Positions 36,052 to 45,151 of a stretch of 64,000 bases of DNA are shown here, piece after piece. The DNA comes from Raineyella sp. LH-20 (lineage in GTDB: Bacteria; Actinomycetota; Actinomycetes; Propionibacteriales; Propionibacteriaceae). The translations under genes were made by a program, and so were the position numbers. The notes beneath the pieces are model-generated. The model did no database searches, was not told where the DNA came from, and worked only from the letters and a program-made list of their open reading frames with translations. The stretch's first letter is position 1, and the number at the start of each line of letters is the position of its first letter. Location of the stretch: NCBI RefSeq assembly GCF_033110965.1, contig NZ_CP137003.1:1054001-1118000 (forward strand). Reading direction: 5' to 3'.

Positions 36052-37086
36052 ATGACCGCCACCGGCAACCAGAGCCCCACTCCCGAGTCCCCTGTGACCG
36101 ACGCCCCCACCGCGGAGGCCGCCCCGCTTGCGGGGGCCGCGCTCGGCACCATCGTGGTGCTCGCGGGCGGGCTGTCCCACGAACGCGAGGTGTCCCTGCG
36201 GTCCGGTCGCCGGGTCGCGCAGGCGCTGCGCGACCGCGGCTGCACCGTGCTCGAATCGGACGTCAACTCCGATCTGGTCACCCTGCTCCGCGACCTCGAC
36301 GACCCGGTCGTCTTCCCGCTGGTGCACGGCGCCACCGGCGAGGACGGCTCGCTGCGCGAGGTCCTCGGGCTGCTCGATGTCCCGTTCGTCGGGGCGACCG
36401 GCGCCGACAGCCGGGTCGCCTTCGACAAGTCGATCGCCACCTCGGTGATCCGCGGGATCGGCCTCACCACGCCGCAGCAGGTCGCGCTGCCCGACGAGGT
36501 GTTCCGCGAGCTGGGCGCCCGCGCGCTGATGGACGCCCTTGGTGAGCGGATCGGCTTCCCGATGTTCGTCAAGCCGTCGCGCTCCGGCTCCTCGCTCGGC
36601 TGCACGAAGGTCACCCAGCGCGAGGACCTCGCCTCCGCGATGGTCGGCGCGTACGCGTACGGCGACGTCGCGGTGGTCGAGACCTACCTCGACGGCATCG
36701 AGGTCGCCGTGACGGTCATCGACCGCGGTGACGGTCCCGAGGCGCTGCCGGCGGTGGAGATCCGCCCCGACTCCGGCGACTACGACTACTCGTCCCGCTA
36801 CACCGCCGGGAGCACCCGCTTCATCACCCCGGCCGAGGTGCCCGACGAGGTCGCCGCCGCGTGCGCGGACATGGCCCTGCGGGTGCACGACCGGCTGCAT
36901 CTGCGGGACATCTCCCGGACCGACATCATCATCCGCGACGGCGTGCCGCACTTCTTGGAGTGCAATGTCGCGCCCGGGATGACGGAGACGTCGCTGGTGC
37001 CGCTGGAGCTGGACGCCGCCGGCCTCGACCTGGGCGAGGTGTGTGAGGCTCTGGTCCGCCAGGCCCGACGGCGACAGCAGCCCTGA
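36052..37086 (+). CDS. ddl: D-alanine-D-alanine ligase family protein
   Basis: 344 residues of the ATP-grasp fold. N-terminal AGGLSHEREVSLRSGRRV binds the first D-Ala; KPSRSGSSLGCTKV is the glycine/serine loop; the Mg site is ECNVAPGMTETSLVP, with CNVAPG instead of the more usual VNTMPG. Would make the D-Ala-D-Ala dipeptide for peptidoglycan. AGGAGGA precedes the ATG and the gene follows the aminotransferase by 19 bp. It is apart from a mur cluster, so it could be a second Ddl or the sole one. Confidence 0.85.
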   Translation: MTATGNQSPTPESPVTDAPTAEAAPLAGAALGTIVVLAGGLSHEREVSLRSGRRVAQALRDRGCTVLESDVNSDLVTLLRDLDDPVVFPLVHGATGEDGSLREVLGLLDVPFVGATGADSRVAFDKSIATSVIRGIGLTTPQQVALPDEVFRELGARALMDALGERIGFPMFVKPSRSGSSLGCTKVTQREDLASAMVGAYAYGDVAVVETYLDGIEVAVTVIDRGDGPEALPAVEIRPDSGDYDYSSRYTAGSTRFITPAEVPDEVAAACADMALRVHDRLHLRDISRTDIIIRDGVPHFLECNVAPGMTETSLVPLELDAAGLDLGEVCEALVRQARRRQQP

Positions 37087-37088
37087 CG

Positions 37089-37844
37089 ATGGTGAAGACC
37101 CGGATCCAACAGGTCGCGCTCGTCCTCGTCGGGTTGGTGCTCGCCGGGGTGATGATCGGGCTCGGTCTGTGGCAGATGCAGGTCTTCCAGAGCCAGGGCC
37201 AGAGCGGCGCGGTGGCCCGGATGAACGAACCCGCCGTGCCGCTCACTTCGGTGGCGACCGCCGGTCAGCAGATCACCGACGGTTACGGACGTACGGTCTC
37301 CTTCAGCGGAACATACGTCCCCCAGGAGCAGCTGCTCGTCCCGGTCGACGGTGAACCGGGCACCTTCCGGGTCCTCACCCCGCTGCGGACCGCCGACGGC
37401 ACTCTGGTGCCGGTGGTCCGTGGCGTCTCCGTCGGCACCACTCCGCCACCGGCTCCGCTCGGCACGGTGGAGCAGCACGGGGTGCTGCTCTCCTCCGACA
37501 CGCAGCCCGAGGGGCCGGTGCCGGCCGGGCAGATCGGCTCGGTCTACCTGCCCGTCCTGGTCCAGCGGTGGACCGATCCGATGATCGCCGGCTACGTGAC
37601 CCTGCCCGGCGATCTGGCGACCGCCCAGGGTCTGAGCCCTGCCGTCCCGGCGCTGCCGTCCGGCCGTGGCTCGGTGCAGAACTTCGGCTATGCCCTGCAG
37701 TGGTGGGTGTTCGCCGCCTGTGCGCTGGGCTTCGCGATCTACCTGGCCGGCCACATCGGCCGGGCCTCCGACCGGCGCCGACTCGCCGATCTTGGTCTCA
37801 TCACGCAGGATGAGATCGGGCCCGATCCCGATCGGATGTCCTGA
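37089..37844 (+). CDS. SURF1-family protein
   Basis: 251 residues with two transmembrane helices at the ends, the layout of SURF1/Shy1 cytochrome oxidase assembly factors. The N-terminal helix carries GLGLWQMQ, and the C-terminal one starts after QNFGYALQWWVFA, matching the family motif NYxxxxQWW. The starting ATG lies 2 bp after ddl. It helps insert haem a or assemble the aa3 oxidase; no oxidase subunit gene is next to it here. Confidence 0.9.
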   Translation: MVKTRIQQVALVLVGLVLAGVMIGLGLWQMQVFQSQGQSGAVARMNEPAVPLTSVATAGQQITDGYGRTVSFSGTYVPQEQLLVPVDGEPGTFRVLTPLRTADGTLVPVVRGVSVGTTPPPAPLGTVEQHGVLLSSDTQPEGPVPAGQIGSVYLPVLVQRWTDPMIAGYVTLPGDLATAQGLSPAVPALPSGRGSVQNFGYALQWWVFAACALGFAIYLAGHIGRASDRRRLADLGLITQDEIGPDPDRMS

Positions 37845-37953
37845 CCGTCCGCGGCGTCCGGCCGCGGCCCCACCCCGCGCGCGCCGACCCGGCCGCTGCC
37901 CGACCATCGATGCCCGCCAGCCCGGCATCGCCCGACCCGAGGAACAGAGGAAC

Positions 37954-38322
37954 ATGGATCCCCAGAAGCGCTCAGCCATCCAGGCCGCTCTCGTCCGCTA
38001 CCGCGTCATGGCGTGGGTGGTCGGCTGCCTGCTCGTCGTCCTGGTGTGCGTCGGCGTGCCCTTGGAGTACGTCTGGCACTACGACAAGGTGGACATGTAC
38101 CTCGGTGTCGCCCACGGGTGGCTCTACATGGTCCTGCTGATCACCGCGTACGACATCGGTCGCCGGGTGAAGTGGCCCTGGATCAATCTGCTGGGCATCG
38201 CACTCGCCGGCACGGTGCCGTTCCTGTCCTTCGTTGCGGAGCACTACGCGACCCGCAACGTACGCCGCTACCTCGCGGAGGCCGACGCGACCGCGGTGAC
38301 CGCGGAGGCATCGGCGGCCTGA
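37954..38322 (+). CDS. DUF3817 membrane protein
   Basis: 122 residues, three to four transmembrane helices. The family signature is DKVDMYLGVAHGWLYMVLL, followed by DIGRRVKWPW. ATG at 37954 is preceded by AGGAACAGAGGAAC. DUF3817 proteins are small membrane proteins of unknown function often adjacent to SURF1 or near the origin in actinobacteria, as here. Confidence 0.88.
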   Translation: MDPQKRSAIQAALVRYRVMAWVVGCLLVVLVCVGVPLEYVWHYDKVDMYLGVAHGWLYMVLLITAYDIGRRVKWPWINLLGIALAGTVPFLSFVAEHYATRNVRRYLAEADATAVTAEASAA

Positions 38323-38429
38323 GGGCTGGTCATCCCGCAGGCCCATCCGTGCAGGGGTCGCGAACGATGAGGCTCTATACTCATCTATGCAATAGGCCCT
38401 AGATAATCTTATAGATCGCCATCGTCAGG

Positions 38430-38468
38430 CCGTGGCGGTCCGGAAAGGGGCTCCCCGGACCGCCACGG
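38430..38468. terminator. hairpin between DUF3817 and parB
   Basis: CCGTGGCGGTCCGG (38430-38443) pairs perfectly with CCGGACCGCCACGG (38455-38468), 14 bp around an 11-nt loop. It lies between the convergent DUF3817 and parB genes and probably terminates the rpmH-parB run. AT-rich sequence at 38375-38418 lies beside it. Confidence 0.75.
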
Positions 38469-38510
38469 CTCGCACCGGTCAGACCTGGCCTCAGGCGCTG
38501 CCGTCTAGCC

Positions 38511-39827
38511 TCAGGCGCTGCGCGCCGTCGTCCGGCCGCCGGCCTGGAGCAGCCCCATGATCCGGTGCAGGTCGGCCTCCGAGACGAACTCGAGGACGAT
38601 CTTGCCCTTCCTGGCTCCGCGGGTGACCTCGACGCGCGTGTCGAAGTAGTCCCCCAACTGGGTCGACAGCTCCTGGAGTTGGGGGTCGCGCTCACGGGTC
38701 GTACGGCGGCCGGGGCGATTCCCGCCGCCCGCGCTGCGCGCGACGATCTCCTCGGTCATCCGCACCGACAGCCCCTCGGTGACGATCCGTGCCGCCAACC
38801 GCTCCTGGGCCCATCGGTCCGGCAGACCCAGCAGGGCCCGCGCATGCCCCGCCGACAGCGACCCGGCCGCCACCTGTCGCTGCACCGACGGTGGAAGGTT
38901 CAACAGTCGAATCAGGTTGGCGATCTGCGAGCGGGATCGCTTGATCCGTTCGCCGAGCTCCTGCTGGGTGCAGCCGAAGTCCTCCATCAGCTGCTGATAC
39001 GCCGCCGCCTCTTCCAGAGGGTTCAGCTGGACGCGGTGGATGTTCTCCAGCAGCGCATCCCGGAGCATGTCGTCGTCGGTGGTCTCCCGCACGATGGCGG
39101 GCACGGTCTCCAGGCCTGCCAGCGAGGACGCGCGCCACCGCCGCTCCCCCATCACCAGTTCGTACGATCCTTCGCCGTCCTCACGGACCACGATCGGCTG
39201 CAGCAGCCCCACCTCGCGGATCGACCCGACGAGCTCCTCTAGGGCCTCCTCCTCGAAGACCTGGCGGGGCTGCTTCATGTTCGGATGGATCCGGTCGATC
39301 GGAATATCGGCGTAGTAGCCGTTCGCCGGGTCCACGGTCACACGAGCCTGCTCTCCGCTGTCCTGGGAGTCGTCAGCGCCCGACGTACGCGACGCGGTCG
39401 CGCCATCCTCGATCGGAGTCTGATCGCTCGATGCCCGGGTCGACGCCGTCGGCGCTCCAGCAGATCCGGCAGACCCCGCAGACCCAGCGGCAGCCGCACC
39501 CTTGGCGCCGCTACGACGGGGAGTCCCCGCGGCCTTCACTGTCGACGGTGCCGCGTCACGCCCGGACGGCGGCGTCGGGGAGGTCTGCTTCTTCGCCGCA
39601 ACCCCGGCAGTCACCGCAGTCCGCTTCGCCCCAGTCCCCTGCTCGATCCCGGCCCGCTCGTCGGAGTCCGGCTCGATCGTCAACGCAGGCTGACCCTTCG
39701 ACGGGGTCTTCCGATGCAGCTTGTCGACGATCACATGCTGATCCACCGGGTGTGGCGGCGCGTCCAGATCGGTGCGCTGGAAGAGCTCCCCGAGCCCGCG
39801 TCCGAGTCCTGCTCGTCGTTCTGCCAT
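38511..39827 (-). CDS. parB: chromosome-partitioning protein ParB
   Basis: 438 residues, at the long end for ParB because of an Ala/Thr/Ser-rich linker (about residues 55-165). Conserved motif GERRWRA (arginine patch) in the CTP-binding domain, then the HTH with [19 protein letters not shown], then a C-terminal dimerisation segment. Binds parS and spreads to load SMC. The ATG at 39827 overlaps the parA stop (TGATG). The last codons sit in a 20-bp near-repeat (38488-38521, GCCTCAGGCGCTGC at each end). Confidence 0.95.
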   Translation of the reverse strand: MAERRAGLGRGLGELFQRTDLDAPPHPVDQHVIVDKLHRKTPSKGQPALTIEPDSDERAGIEQGTGAKRTAVTAGVAAKKQTSPTPPSGRDAAPSTVKAAGTPRRSGAKGAAAAGSAGSAGSAGAPTASTRASSDQTPIEDGATASRTSGADDSQDSGEQARVTVDPANGYYADIPIDRIHPNMKQPRQVFEEEALEELVGSIREVGLLQPIVVREDGEGSYELVMGERRWRASSLAGLETVPAIVRETTDDDMLRDALLENIHRVQLNPLEEAAAYQQLMEDFGCTQQELGERIKRSRSQIANLIRLLNLPPSVQRQVAAGSLSAGHARALLGLPDRWAQERLAARIVTEGLSVRMTEEIVARSAGGGNRPGRRTTRERDPQLQELSTQLGDYFDTRVEVTRGARKGKIVLEFVSEADLHRIMGLLQAGGRTTARSA

Positions 39828-40753
39828 CAGTCCTGCTCCGCTCCTCGTCGTGCCAGTTCTTCTGCTGCCGCCAGGTAGGCCTGGCCGCCCGCCGAGGCGG
39901 GCTGGTAAGTGATGACCGTCTGCCCGTAACTGGGTGCCTCGGCGATCCGTACGGACCGCGGGATGATGGTCTCCATCGTCTCCTCCGGGAAGTACTGCTT
40001 CACTTGCTCCGCCACGTCGGAGGAGAGACGCGTACGTCCGTCGTACATCGTGAGGAGGACCGTGCTCAGCACGAGCGACGGGTTGATGTTCGCCTTCACC
40101 ATCGAGATCGAACGCTGCAGCTGGGTGAGGCCCTCGAGTGCGTAGTACTCGCACTGGATCGGGATGAGCAGCTCGGCGGCCGCGACGAAGGCGTTGATCG
40201 TGAGGATGCCGAGCGAGGGCGGACAGTCGATGATGACGTAGTCCACGTCGTTGTCCGCCAGGTAGGCGTCGATGGCCCGCTTCAGCCGTGTTTCACGTGA
40301 AACAACCGAGACCAGCTCGATCTCGGCGCCGGCAAGGTCCATCGTCGCCACCAGCACCTTGAGGTTCGGTGCCTCCTCCGACACCTGCACATGGTCCGCG
40401 ATATTCTCCTGCTCGATCAGCACCTCGTACGTGCCGGGCTCCTCGTTGCGATGCTCGCCACCGACAGCCGTCGACGCATTGCCCTGTGGGTCGAGGTCCA
40501 CCAGCAGAACGCTGAGGCCACCGAAACCGAGCCCGGCGGCGAGGTTGACCGCCGTGGTCGTCTTCCCGACACCCCCCTTCTGGTTGACCACGGCAATGAT
40601 CCGAGGGGCGGATGGGTGAGGAAGGGGGCGGTGTGTTTCACGTGAAACATCGTCCAGGTCGTCCGGCTTCTCAACCTCAGGGATCTCGTCCGTCTCATAC
40701 AGAGCCCGCTTCGGCCCATGGGGGGCCGAAACGCGCCGCTTGAATAGAGCCAT
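39827..40753 (-). CDS. parA: chromosome-partitioning ATPase ParA
   Basis: 308 residues. Deviant Walker [17 protein letters not shown] near residue 58, Walker [11 protein letters not shown], and the C-terminal [12 protein letters not shown]. Drives origin segregation together with ParB. I take MALFKRRV at 40753 with AAAGGT upstream; a GTG at 40792 is possible. An N-terminal tail of about 50 charged residues is unusual for short ParA. Two parS copies lie inside the coding region and encode VSRET. Follows the rsmG gene after a 560-bp region. Confidence 0.95.
   Translation of the reverse strand: MALFKRRVSAPHGPKRALYETDEIPEVEKPDDLDDVSRETHRPLPHPSAPRIIAVVNQKGGVGKTTTAVNLAAGLGFGGLSVLLVDLDPQGNASTAVGGEHRNEEPGTYEVLIEQENIADHVQVSEEAPNLKVLVATMDLAGAEIELVSVVSRETRLKRAIDAYLADNDVDYVIIDCPPSLGILTINAFVAAAELLIPIQCEYYALEGLTQLQRSISMVKANINPSLVLSTVLLTMYDGRTRLSSDVAEQVKQYFPEETMETIIPRSVRIAEAPSYGQTVITYQPASAGGQAYLAAAEELARRGAEQD
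40289..40304. promoter_or_regulatory. parS site inside parA
   Basis: TGTTTCACGTGAAACA, the exact bacterial parS consensus. It lies within the parA frame. ParB should nucleate here and spread. Confidence 0.95.
40634..40649. promoter_or_regulatory. second parS site inside parA
   Basis: A second perfect TGTTTCACGTGAAACA, 345 bp from the first, near the parA N-terminus. Both sites encode VSRET in the protein, so codon context is constrained by the site. Confidence 0.95.
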
Positions 40754-41313
40754 CTGGGTAAGACCTTTCGCGGCCAGCGGGGGAGGTTTCACTGTTCATC
40801 CCCCATCGACGGTGCCAAGATCGCTCGGCGGACCGTTCGGTGTGTGACATCCATGAAATCACATGCACGTGATTCATGCATCCGCCACTCCGTTGATCGA
40901 CACGATTCAACGCATCTCACTTCTCGTCTATATCGCGTTCATGATAGATAGCGGAATATATCCCCATCGCACGACGTCGACGGTCTCTCTCGGACCCGTG
41001 GCCCCGCCGCGGCGACGAACCGCCGGCGCCCCGAGGTTCGCCCCATGGACCTTATTCTTGCCACCGGATCATCGACGCGGGCCCAACGGTGGCGAGCCCG
41101 GACGGCCCAGGCCCAGGCCCCACTGCTTCCCAGAGATGTCACCGACTCGGCCGGGCGGCACCGCCAGAACGTCTCACGGAGGTGAGTGTTTCCCGTGAAA
41201 CATGTCCGAACTGTCCCAAAGGACCGCGCTGCCCACCCGACATCGCCTGACTCACACCCGAATCTCGGGTCACCACACCGAAAGTCGTAGCGACGCCGTC
41301 GCAGGCACTCCGC
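40754..41313. other. 560-bp region between rsmG and parA
   Basis: No supported gene. The rightmost part has a near-parS at 41187-41202. At 40852-40878 an inverted repeat CATGAAATCAC-ATGCAC-GTGATTCATG (one bulged base) could be an operator. The strip 40915-40970 is unusually AT-rich for this genome (for example TATATCGCGTTC, GATAGATAGCGGAATATAT). It probably includes the parA promoter, but no clear hexamer pair is seen. Confidence 0.55.
41187..41202. promoter_or_regulatory. near-consensus parS site upstream of parA
   Basis: TGTTTCCCGTGAAACA differs from the parS consensus at one base (C for A at position 7). It lies between rsmG and parA. Confidence 0.8.
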
Positions 41314-42000
41314 TCAGAATCGCTCCTGACGAATCGTGCGCAACCGCACCACGCTCGTCGGCTCGGCCCGTGGATCCGCGCGTACGCTGAGGATCTCCGC
41401 TGTCAGGCGTGCCTTGCGCAGTTCCTTCGCAGCCTTCTCGATCTCCGCACCGGCCGAGGCGCCTTTCAGTGCCAGGATCTGGCCGCCGCCGTCCGCGCCA
41501 CCGACGCGCACCAGCGGAAGGCACCAGCCGATCAGCTTGGTCAACGCCCCGACAGCGCGAGAGGTGACCACATCGAAACCGACCCCCGGATCGAACTCTT
41601 CGGCGCGGCCGCGCAACACCTCGACCCGCTCCTCCAGGCCGAGGTCCGACACCGCCTGTTCGAGGAAGTTCACCCGTCGCTGCAGCGGTTCGATCAGACT
41701 CACCCGTACGTCCGGGCGGCCGATCGCCACGACGAGACCCGGCAAGCCGGCACCGGAGCCCACATCGGCGACCGTGCACCCCGTGGGGAGAAGCTCCAGC
41801 AGTGCGGCGCAGTTGAACAGGTGGCGTGCCCACAACCGCGGCGTCTCTCGCGGGCCGATCAGTCCCCACTCGATCCCCCGGGTCGCCAGGATGTGGGCGT
41901 ACGCCCTGATCACTGGTTCCTCGGAACCGAAAACCGCCCGGACGACGTCCGGGTCGGGAATCTCGACCTGGGCCTCGCCGGGCGGCGTCGTGTCCGACAT
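41314..42000 (-). CDS. rsmG: 16S rRNA (guanine-N7)-methyltransferase RsmG
   Basis: 228 residues. SAM-binding loop VADVGSGAGLPGLVVAI, followed by VSLIEPLQRRVNFL. Methylates G527 of 16S rRNA (E. coli numbering); loss gives low-level streptomycin resistance in other species. ATG at 42000, 3 bp after jag. Part of the leftward rpmH-to-parB run. Confidence 0.95.
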   Translation of the reverse strand: MSDTTPPGEAQVEIPDPDVVRAVFGSEEPVIRAYAHILATRGIEWGLIGPRETPRLWARHLFNCAALLELLPTGCTVADVGSGAGLPGLVVAIGRPDVRVSLIEPLQRRVNFLEQAVSDLGLEERVEVLRGRAEEFDPGVGFDVVTSRAVGALTKLIGWCLPLVRVGGADGGGQILALKGASAGAEIEKAAKELRKARLTAEILSVRADPRAEPTSVVRLRTIRQERF

Positions 42001-42003
42001 CGG

Positions 42004-42687
42004 TCAGTCCTCGGCGACCATCACCACGACCCGCCGGTTCGGCTCCTCGCCCTCCGACTCGGAGAACAGCCCGGCGGCGGCCACCGCGTCGTGAACAATC
42101 TTTCGCTCGAACGGGTTCATCGGAGCCAGCCGCACCGACTCGCCGGTCTCCTTGACCTCGTCGATCGCGTCGGCGGCCATCACCTCGAGCTCACGGCGCC
42201 GGTGCTCACGGTGACCGCCGATGTCCAGCATCAGTCGGCTGCGGTGTCCGGTCTCGACCAGGACGGCCAGCCGGGCGAGCTCCTGGAGCGCCTCGAGCAC
42301 CTCGCCGTTGCGACCGATCAGGACGTCACTGTCGGTGATGATCGCCACGTGTGCACGGCCGGACTCGACGAAGGTGTCGATGTCGCCGTCCTCGTCGGCG
42401 ATGTCGAGCAGCTCTTCCAGGTAGTCGGCCGCCACCTCCCCCTCGATGTCGAGCGGGCCCTCCGGGCCTTCGTCCTCGTCGGTGTCGTCTGCGTCGTCGG
42501 CGTCCGCGTCGTCCGCGTCGTCGGACGTACCGGCATCGTCGCCGGCCTCCTCCGACTCGACATCGCCGACCGTCGCCGCACCGCGGTCCTGGTCAGTGGC
42601 CTCGTCCTGCTCGCTTGCGAGGTCGGGCCCGCCGGCAGCCTCCGGCGAGGGGTCCACGGTCTCGGCGCTGACATCCGTATCGGTCAT
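42004..42687 (-). CDS. jag: Jag/KhpB-like RNA-binding protein
   Basis: 227 residues. The first ~90 residues are acidic and Asp-rich with repeated short Asp/Ala units (DDADDADADDADDTDEDE), replacing the usual Jag_N domain. The KH domain is around DVLIGRNGEVLEALQELARL and the R3H domain at the end contains RLAPMNPFERKIVH. A GAGGAG site six bases upstream favours the ATG at 42687 over a longer frame. Acts in RNA metabolism and cell division control with YidC. Confidence 0.9.
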   Translation of the reverse strand: MTDTDVSAETVDPSPEAAGGPDLASEQDEATDQDRGAATVGDVESEEAGDDAGTSDDADDADADDADDTDEDEGPEGPLDIEGEVAADYLEELLDIADEDGDIDTFVESGRAHVAIITDSDVLIGRNGEVLEALQELARLAVLVETGHRSRLMLDIGGHREHRRRELEVMAADAIDEVKETGESVRLAPMNPFERKIVHDAVAAAGLFSESEGEEPNRRVVVMVAED

Positions 42688-42782
42688 GGGAAACTCCTCG
42701 ATGGGAACGGTGAAAACCAAGGGGTACGTACGCCACCGGACCTCCGTCGGGCCCGGCGCCACGACGACCTGACTGTTGCGGG

Positions 42783-43856
42783 CTACTTCTTCTTGCCGGA
42801 GCGCTTCGCCCGGCTGGTCTGTGCCTGCTGGTGTCGGGTCGCGGCCGAGGGCGGCGGAGTCTTCTTCTCCTTCTTCGGCGCGGCCTGCTGCTGCGCTGCC
42901 ACCTCGGCGGCTTCCGCCTCCTTCAACTCGGCGATCCGAGCGCGGGTCAGCTTGTCACCTGGGCGCACCTTGCGGGGGTTGAGACCCTTCGCACGGATCC
43001 GCTCCTCCCAGTCCAGGTACGCCGGCGTGCCGGGCGAGGGGTTGTTCCGGATGATCCACTCCTGCTGACCGAACGACCACAGGGTGGTGGTCAGCAGGTA
43101 GATCAGCACGCCGACCGGGATGGTGGCGCCGAAGAAGATGTACATCGCGGGGAAGAGGTACACCATCATCTTCTGCTGCTGCGCCATCGGCCCGTTCATC
43201 GCCGCCGGCGACATGTTGCGGGTGTACATCTGGCGGGAGGTGAAGAACTGGGCGACCACCATGATGATGGTCATGATCGCGGTGAGGACCTGGATGCCGC
43301 CGAAGCCGGCCTCACCGAAGGGCCAGAAACGACCCGACAGCGGCACCGTGAACATCGTCGCATGGGTCAGCGAGTCCAGCAGCTGCTGGTGCTCCGGGCC
43401 CGCCAGCCAGGAGCCGCGCGCCTGCCCCCGCGAAGCGCCGTCGATCACCCGGTAGAGCGACAGGAAGAACGGCGTCTGGATCAGCAACGGCAAGCAGGAG
43501 GCCATCGGATTGACGCCCTCCTCCTTGTAGAGCTTCATCGTCTCCTGGCCGAGCCGGTCACGATCGTCGGCGTACTTCTTCTGCAGCTCCTGCAGCTTGG
43601 GCTGCAGCTCCTGCATGCCCCGGGTGCTGTTGATCTGCTTGACGAACAGCGGGATCATCGCCGCCCGAACGGTCACGGTCAGCAACACGATCGACAGACC
43701 CCAGGCGGCCCCGGTGCCGGCGCCGAAGATCGGCGCGAGCAGCCAGTGGAAGGCGACCATGATGCCGGACACGAGCCAGTAGAAGGGCTGCGCGATGGTG
43801 CTGAAGAAATCGTTGATCCCGGCCAGCGGGACCAGGAGCGGCTGGAGCAGATCCAT
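42783..43856 (-). CDS. yidC: membrane protein insertase YidC
   Basis: 357 residues. Five-helix Oxa1 core starting VSGIMVAFHWLLAPIF, conserved LLTVTVRAAMIPLFVKQ with the central positively charged site, and a C-terminal basic tail (HQQAQTSRAKRSGKKK). A cysteine in ASCLPLLIQ does not give a lipobox. Inserts membrane proteins in the cytoplasmic membrane. ATG at 43856, 38 bp after yidD. Confidence 0.96.
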   Translation of the reverse strand: MDLLQPLLVPLAGINDFFSTIAQPFYWLVSGIMVAFHWLLAPIFGAGTGAAWGLSIVLLTVTVRAAMIPLFVKQINSTRGMQELQPKLQELQKKYADDRDRLGQETMKLYKEEGVNPMASCLPLLIQTPFFLSLYRVIDGASRGQARGSWLAGPEHQQLLDSLTHATMFTVPLSGRFWPFGEAGFGGIQVLTAIMTIIMVVAQFFTSRQMYTRNMSPAAMNGPMAQQQKMMVYLFPAMYIFFGATIPVGVLIYLLTTTLWSFGQQEWIIRNNPSPGTPAYLDWEERIRAKGLNPRKVRPGDKLTRARIAELKEAEAAEVAAQQQAAPKKEKKTPPPSAATRHQQAQTSRAKRSGKKK

Positions 43857-43894
43857 TCGTTACAGACCTCTACGACGTCGAGCGGGTGGACAAA

Positions 43895-44206
43895 TCATCG
43901 GGGCCCGACCGTCCTGCCGGGCTCGTAGTGGAGCCCGTCGGCGGCCAGGCTGGCCTTGGCGGCCTGTTCCTCGGCCCACTCCTCGGCTGCAGGTGTTCCC
44001 GGTACGGGATCGTACCCACCGGCGGCCCAGGGATGGCAGCGGCCCAGGCGTCGGGCGGCCAGCCAGCTGCCCTTGATCGCCCCGTGCACCTGCACCGCCT
44101 CCAGGGCGTACGCCGAACAGGACGGGTAGTAGCGGCAGACCGGACCGTAGAGCGGACTGATCAAGGCGCGATAGAGCTTCAACAGGCCGATCAGCAGGTA
44201 CTTCAT
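43895..44206 (-). CDS. yidD: membrane protein insertion efficiency factor YidD
   Basis: 103 residues. The family motif [14 protein letters not shown] is intact, with the [28 protein letters not shown] signature. Amphipathic peripheral membrane protein that helps YidC-linked insertion. ATG at 44206; 33 bp after rnpA. Confidence 0.95.
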   Translation of the reverse strand: MKYLLIGLLKLYRALISPLYGPVCRYYPSCSAYALEAVQVHGAIKGSWLAARRLGRCHPWAAGGYDPVPGTPAAEEWAEEQAAKASLAADGLHYEPGRTVGPR

Positions 44207-44239
44207 CGCATGATCCTTCTCCGTGCCCGTGCCCCGGAT

Positions 44240-44578
44240 TCAGCCTACTCGGGAGATCGCACGATCCCACGCCGCGGTGAAGTCGTCGACGAGACGCTCC
44301 GGCGTGGTGGCGGCCGCCGGCAGTGCCCGGACGACCACCCGCGCTGTCTCCGGCAGGCCGGTCAGCCGGGCAGCCACCAGATGGCGCAACCGACGCTTCG
44401 TACGGTTCCGCGTCACAGCGTTCCCCACGGCCTTGGATACGACGAAGCCCACCTGGGCAGGCGGGCTGTCACCGAGTCGCGCGTGGACCACGACGCTCGG
44501 TCGGGCCGCACGGACCCCGCGACGCACCGTGAGTCGGAACTCATCGGAGGAGCGCATCCGGGCGCCACTGGACAACAT
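44240..44578 (-). CDS. rnpA: ribonuclease P protein component
   Basis: 112 residues from MLSSGARMRSSDEF. RNR motif: AVTRNRTKRRLRHL. Together with the RNase P RNA it trims tRNA 5' leaders. The ATG at 44578 matches family starts (MLxxxxRMRxSxDF); an internal ATG at 44557 is an alternative. Next to rpmH, as usual. Confidence 0.93.
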   Translation of the reverse strand: MLSSGARMRSSDEFRLTVRRGVRAARPSVVVHARLGDSPPAQVGFVVSKAVGNAVTRNRTKRRLRHLVAARLTGLPETARVVVRALPAAATTPERLVDDFTAAWDRAISRVG

Positions 44579-44601
44579 CCGTGCGACGGATCGTCGTACG
44601 C

Positions 44602-44739
44602 TCAGGCGGAGAGCTTCTCGCGACCCTTGGCGCGACGGCGGGCGATGGTGGCCCGACCGGCACGGGTCCGCATCTTGGTGCGGAAGCCGTGGGTACGGGC
44701 CCGGCGCCGGTTGCTCGGCTGGTAGGTGCGCTTGCTCAC
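44602..44739 (-). CDS. rpmH: 50S ribosomal protein L34
   Basis: 45 residues starting with GTG (read [18 protein letters not shown]). Fully conserved L34 sequence ending [19 protein letters not shown] lies before the start. Starts the leftward rpmH-rnpA-yidD-yidC-jag-rsmG run; promoter at 44819-44847. Confidence 0.96.
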   Translation of the reverse strand: MSKRTYQPSNRRRARTHGFRTKMRTRAGRATIARRRAKGREKLSA

Positions 44740-44818
44740 GAATATCTCCCCAGGACTGAGATCGACAGAACGTACCGAGGGCCGATACGCGTACGGACAC
44801 CACGGTGGTGACCGGTCC

Positions 44819-44847
44819 ACGGTACGCGGAGGGGTCCGCAAAGGCAA
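44819..44847 (-). promoter_or_regulatory. rpmH promoter
   Basis: On the minus strand a -35 TTGCCT (44842-44847) and -10 TACCGT (44819-44824) are spaced by exactly 17 bp. Transcription would start near 44812, giving a 5' UTR of about 70 nt before rpmH. Confidence 0.75.
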
Positions 44848-44965
44848 TTCGCGCCACCACCGTCGACAAACCTCTGGCGTGTCCGACACCCACGGTGCAA
44901 GAATCCTGCCTACCGGCATTGTCCACTCGACACGCCGACCAGTCCGCGAGAAGTCCTCCGCCAGG

Positions 44966-44994
44966 TTGCACGGGCAGGATCGTCCGAGTACTCT
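44966..44994 (+). promoter_or_regulatory. dnaA promoter
   Basis: TTGCAC (44966-44971), 17-bp spacer, TACTCT (44989-44994). The start site would be near 45001, about 150 nt before the dnaA GTG. The dyad at 45081-45098 lies inside this leader. Confidence 0.65.
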
Positions 44995-45080
44995 CAAACG
45001 CTCCGGCCTCCGCCGCACAACCCCATAGCAAGCCCCCTGGAGCATCCCCCGCGGCACCGCCGCCGCGGGGCGTGATCTGT

Positions 45081-45098
45081 TTTCCACACCTGTGGAAA
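45081..45098. promoter_or_regulatory. DnaA-box-like dyad in the dnaA leader
   Basis: TTTCCACACCTGTGGAAA is a perfect palindrome made of two facing DnaA-box-like halves (TTTTCCACA and TGTGGAAAG). TGTGTGGAT follows at 45101-45109. Fits autoregulation of dnaA by DnaA. Confidence 0.7.
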
Positions 45099-45151
45099 GA
45101 TGTGTGGATGCGGGCTCCCACCGGGCCGTATCGAGGACAGGAAGGGCACGC

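Noticed and set aside
40754-41313. Second origin in the AT-rich rsmG-parA space
   Set aside because: No DnaA-box cluster there; boxes concentrate after dnaA, so this is at most a regulatory region.
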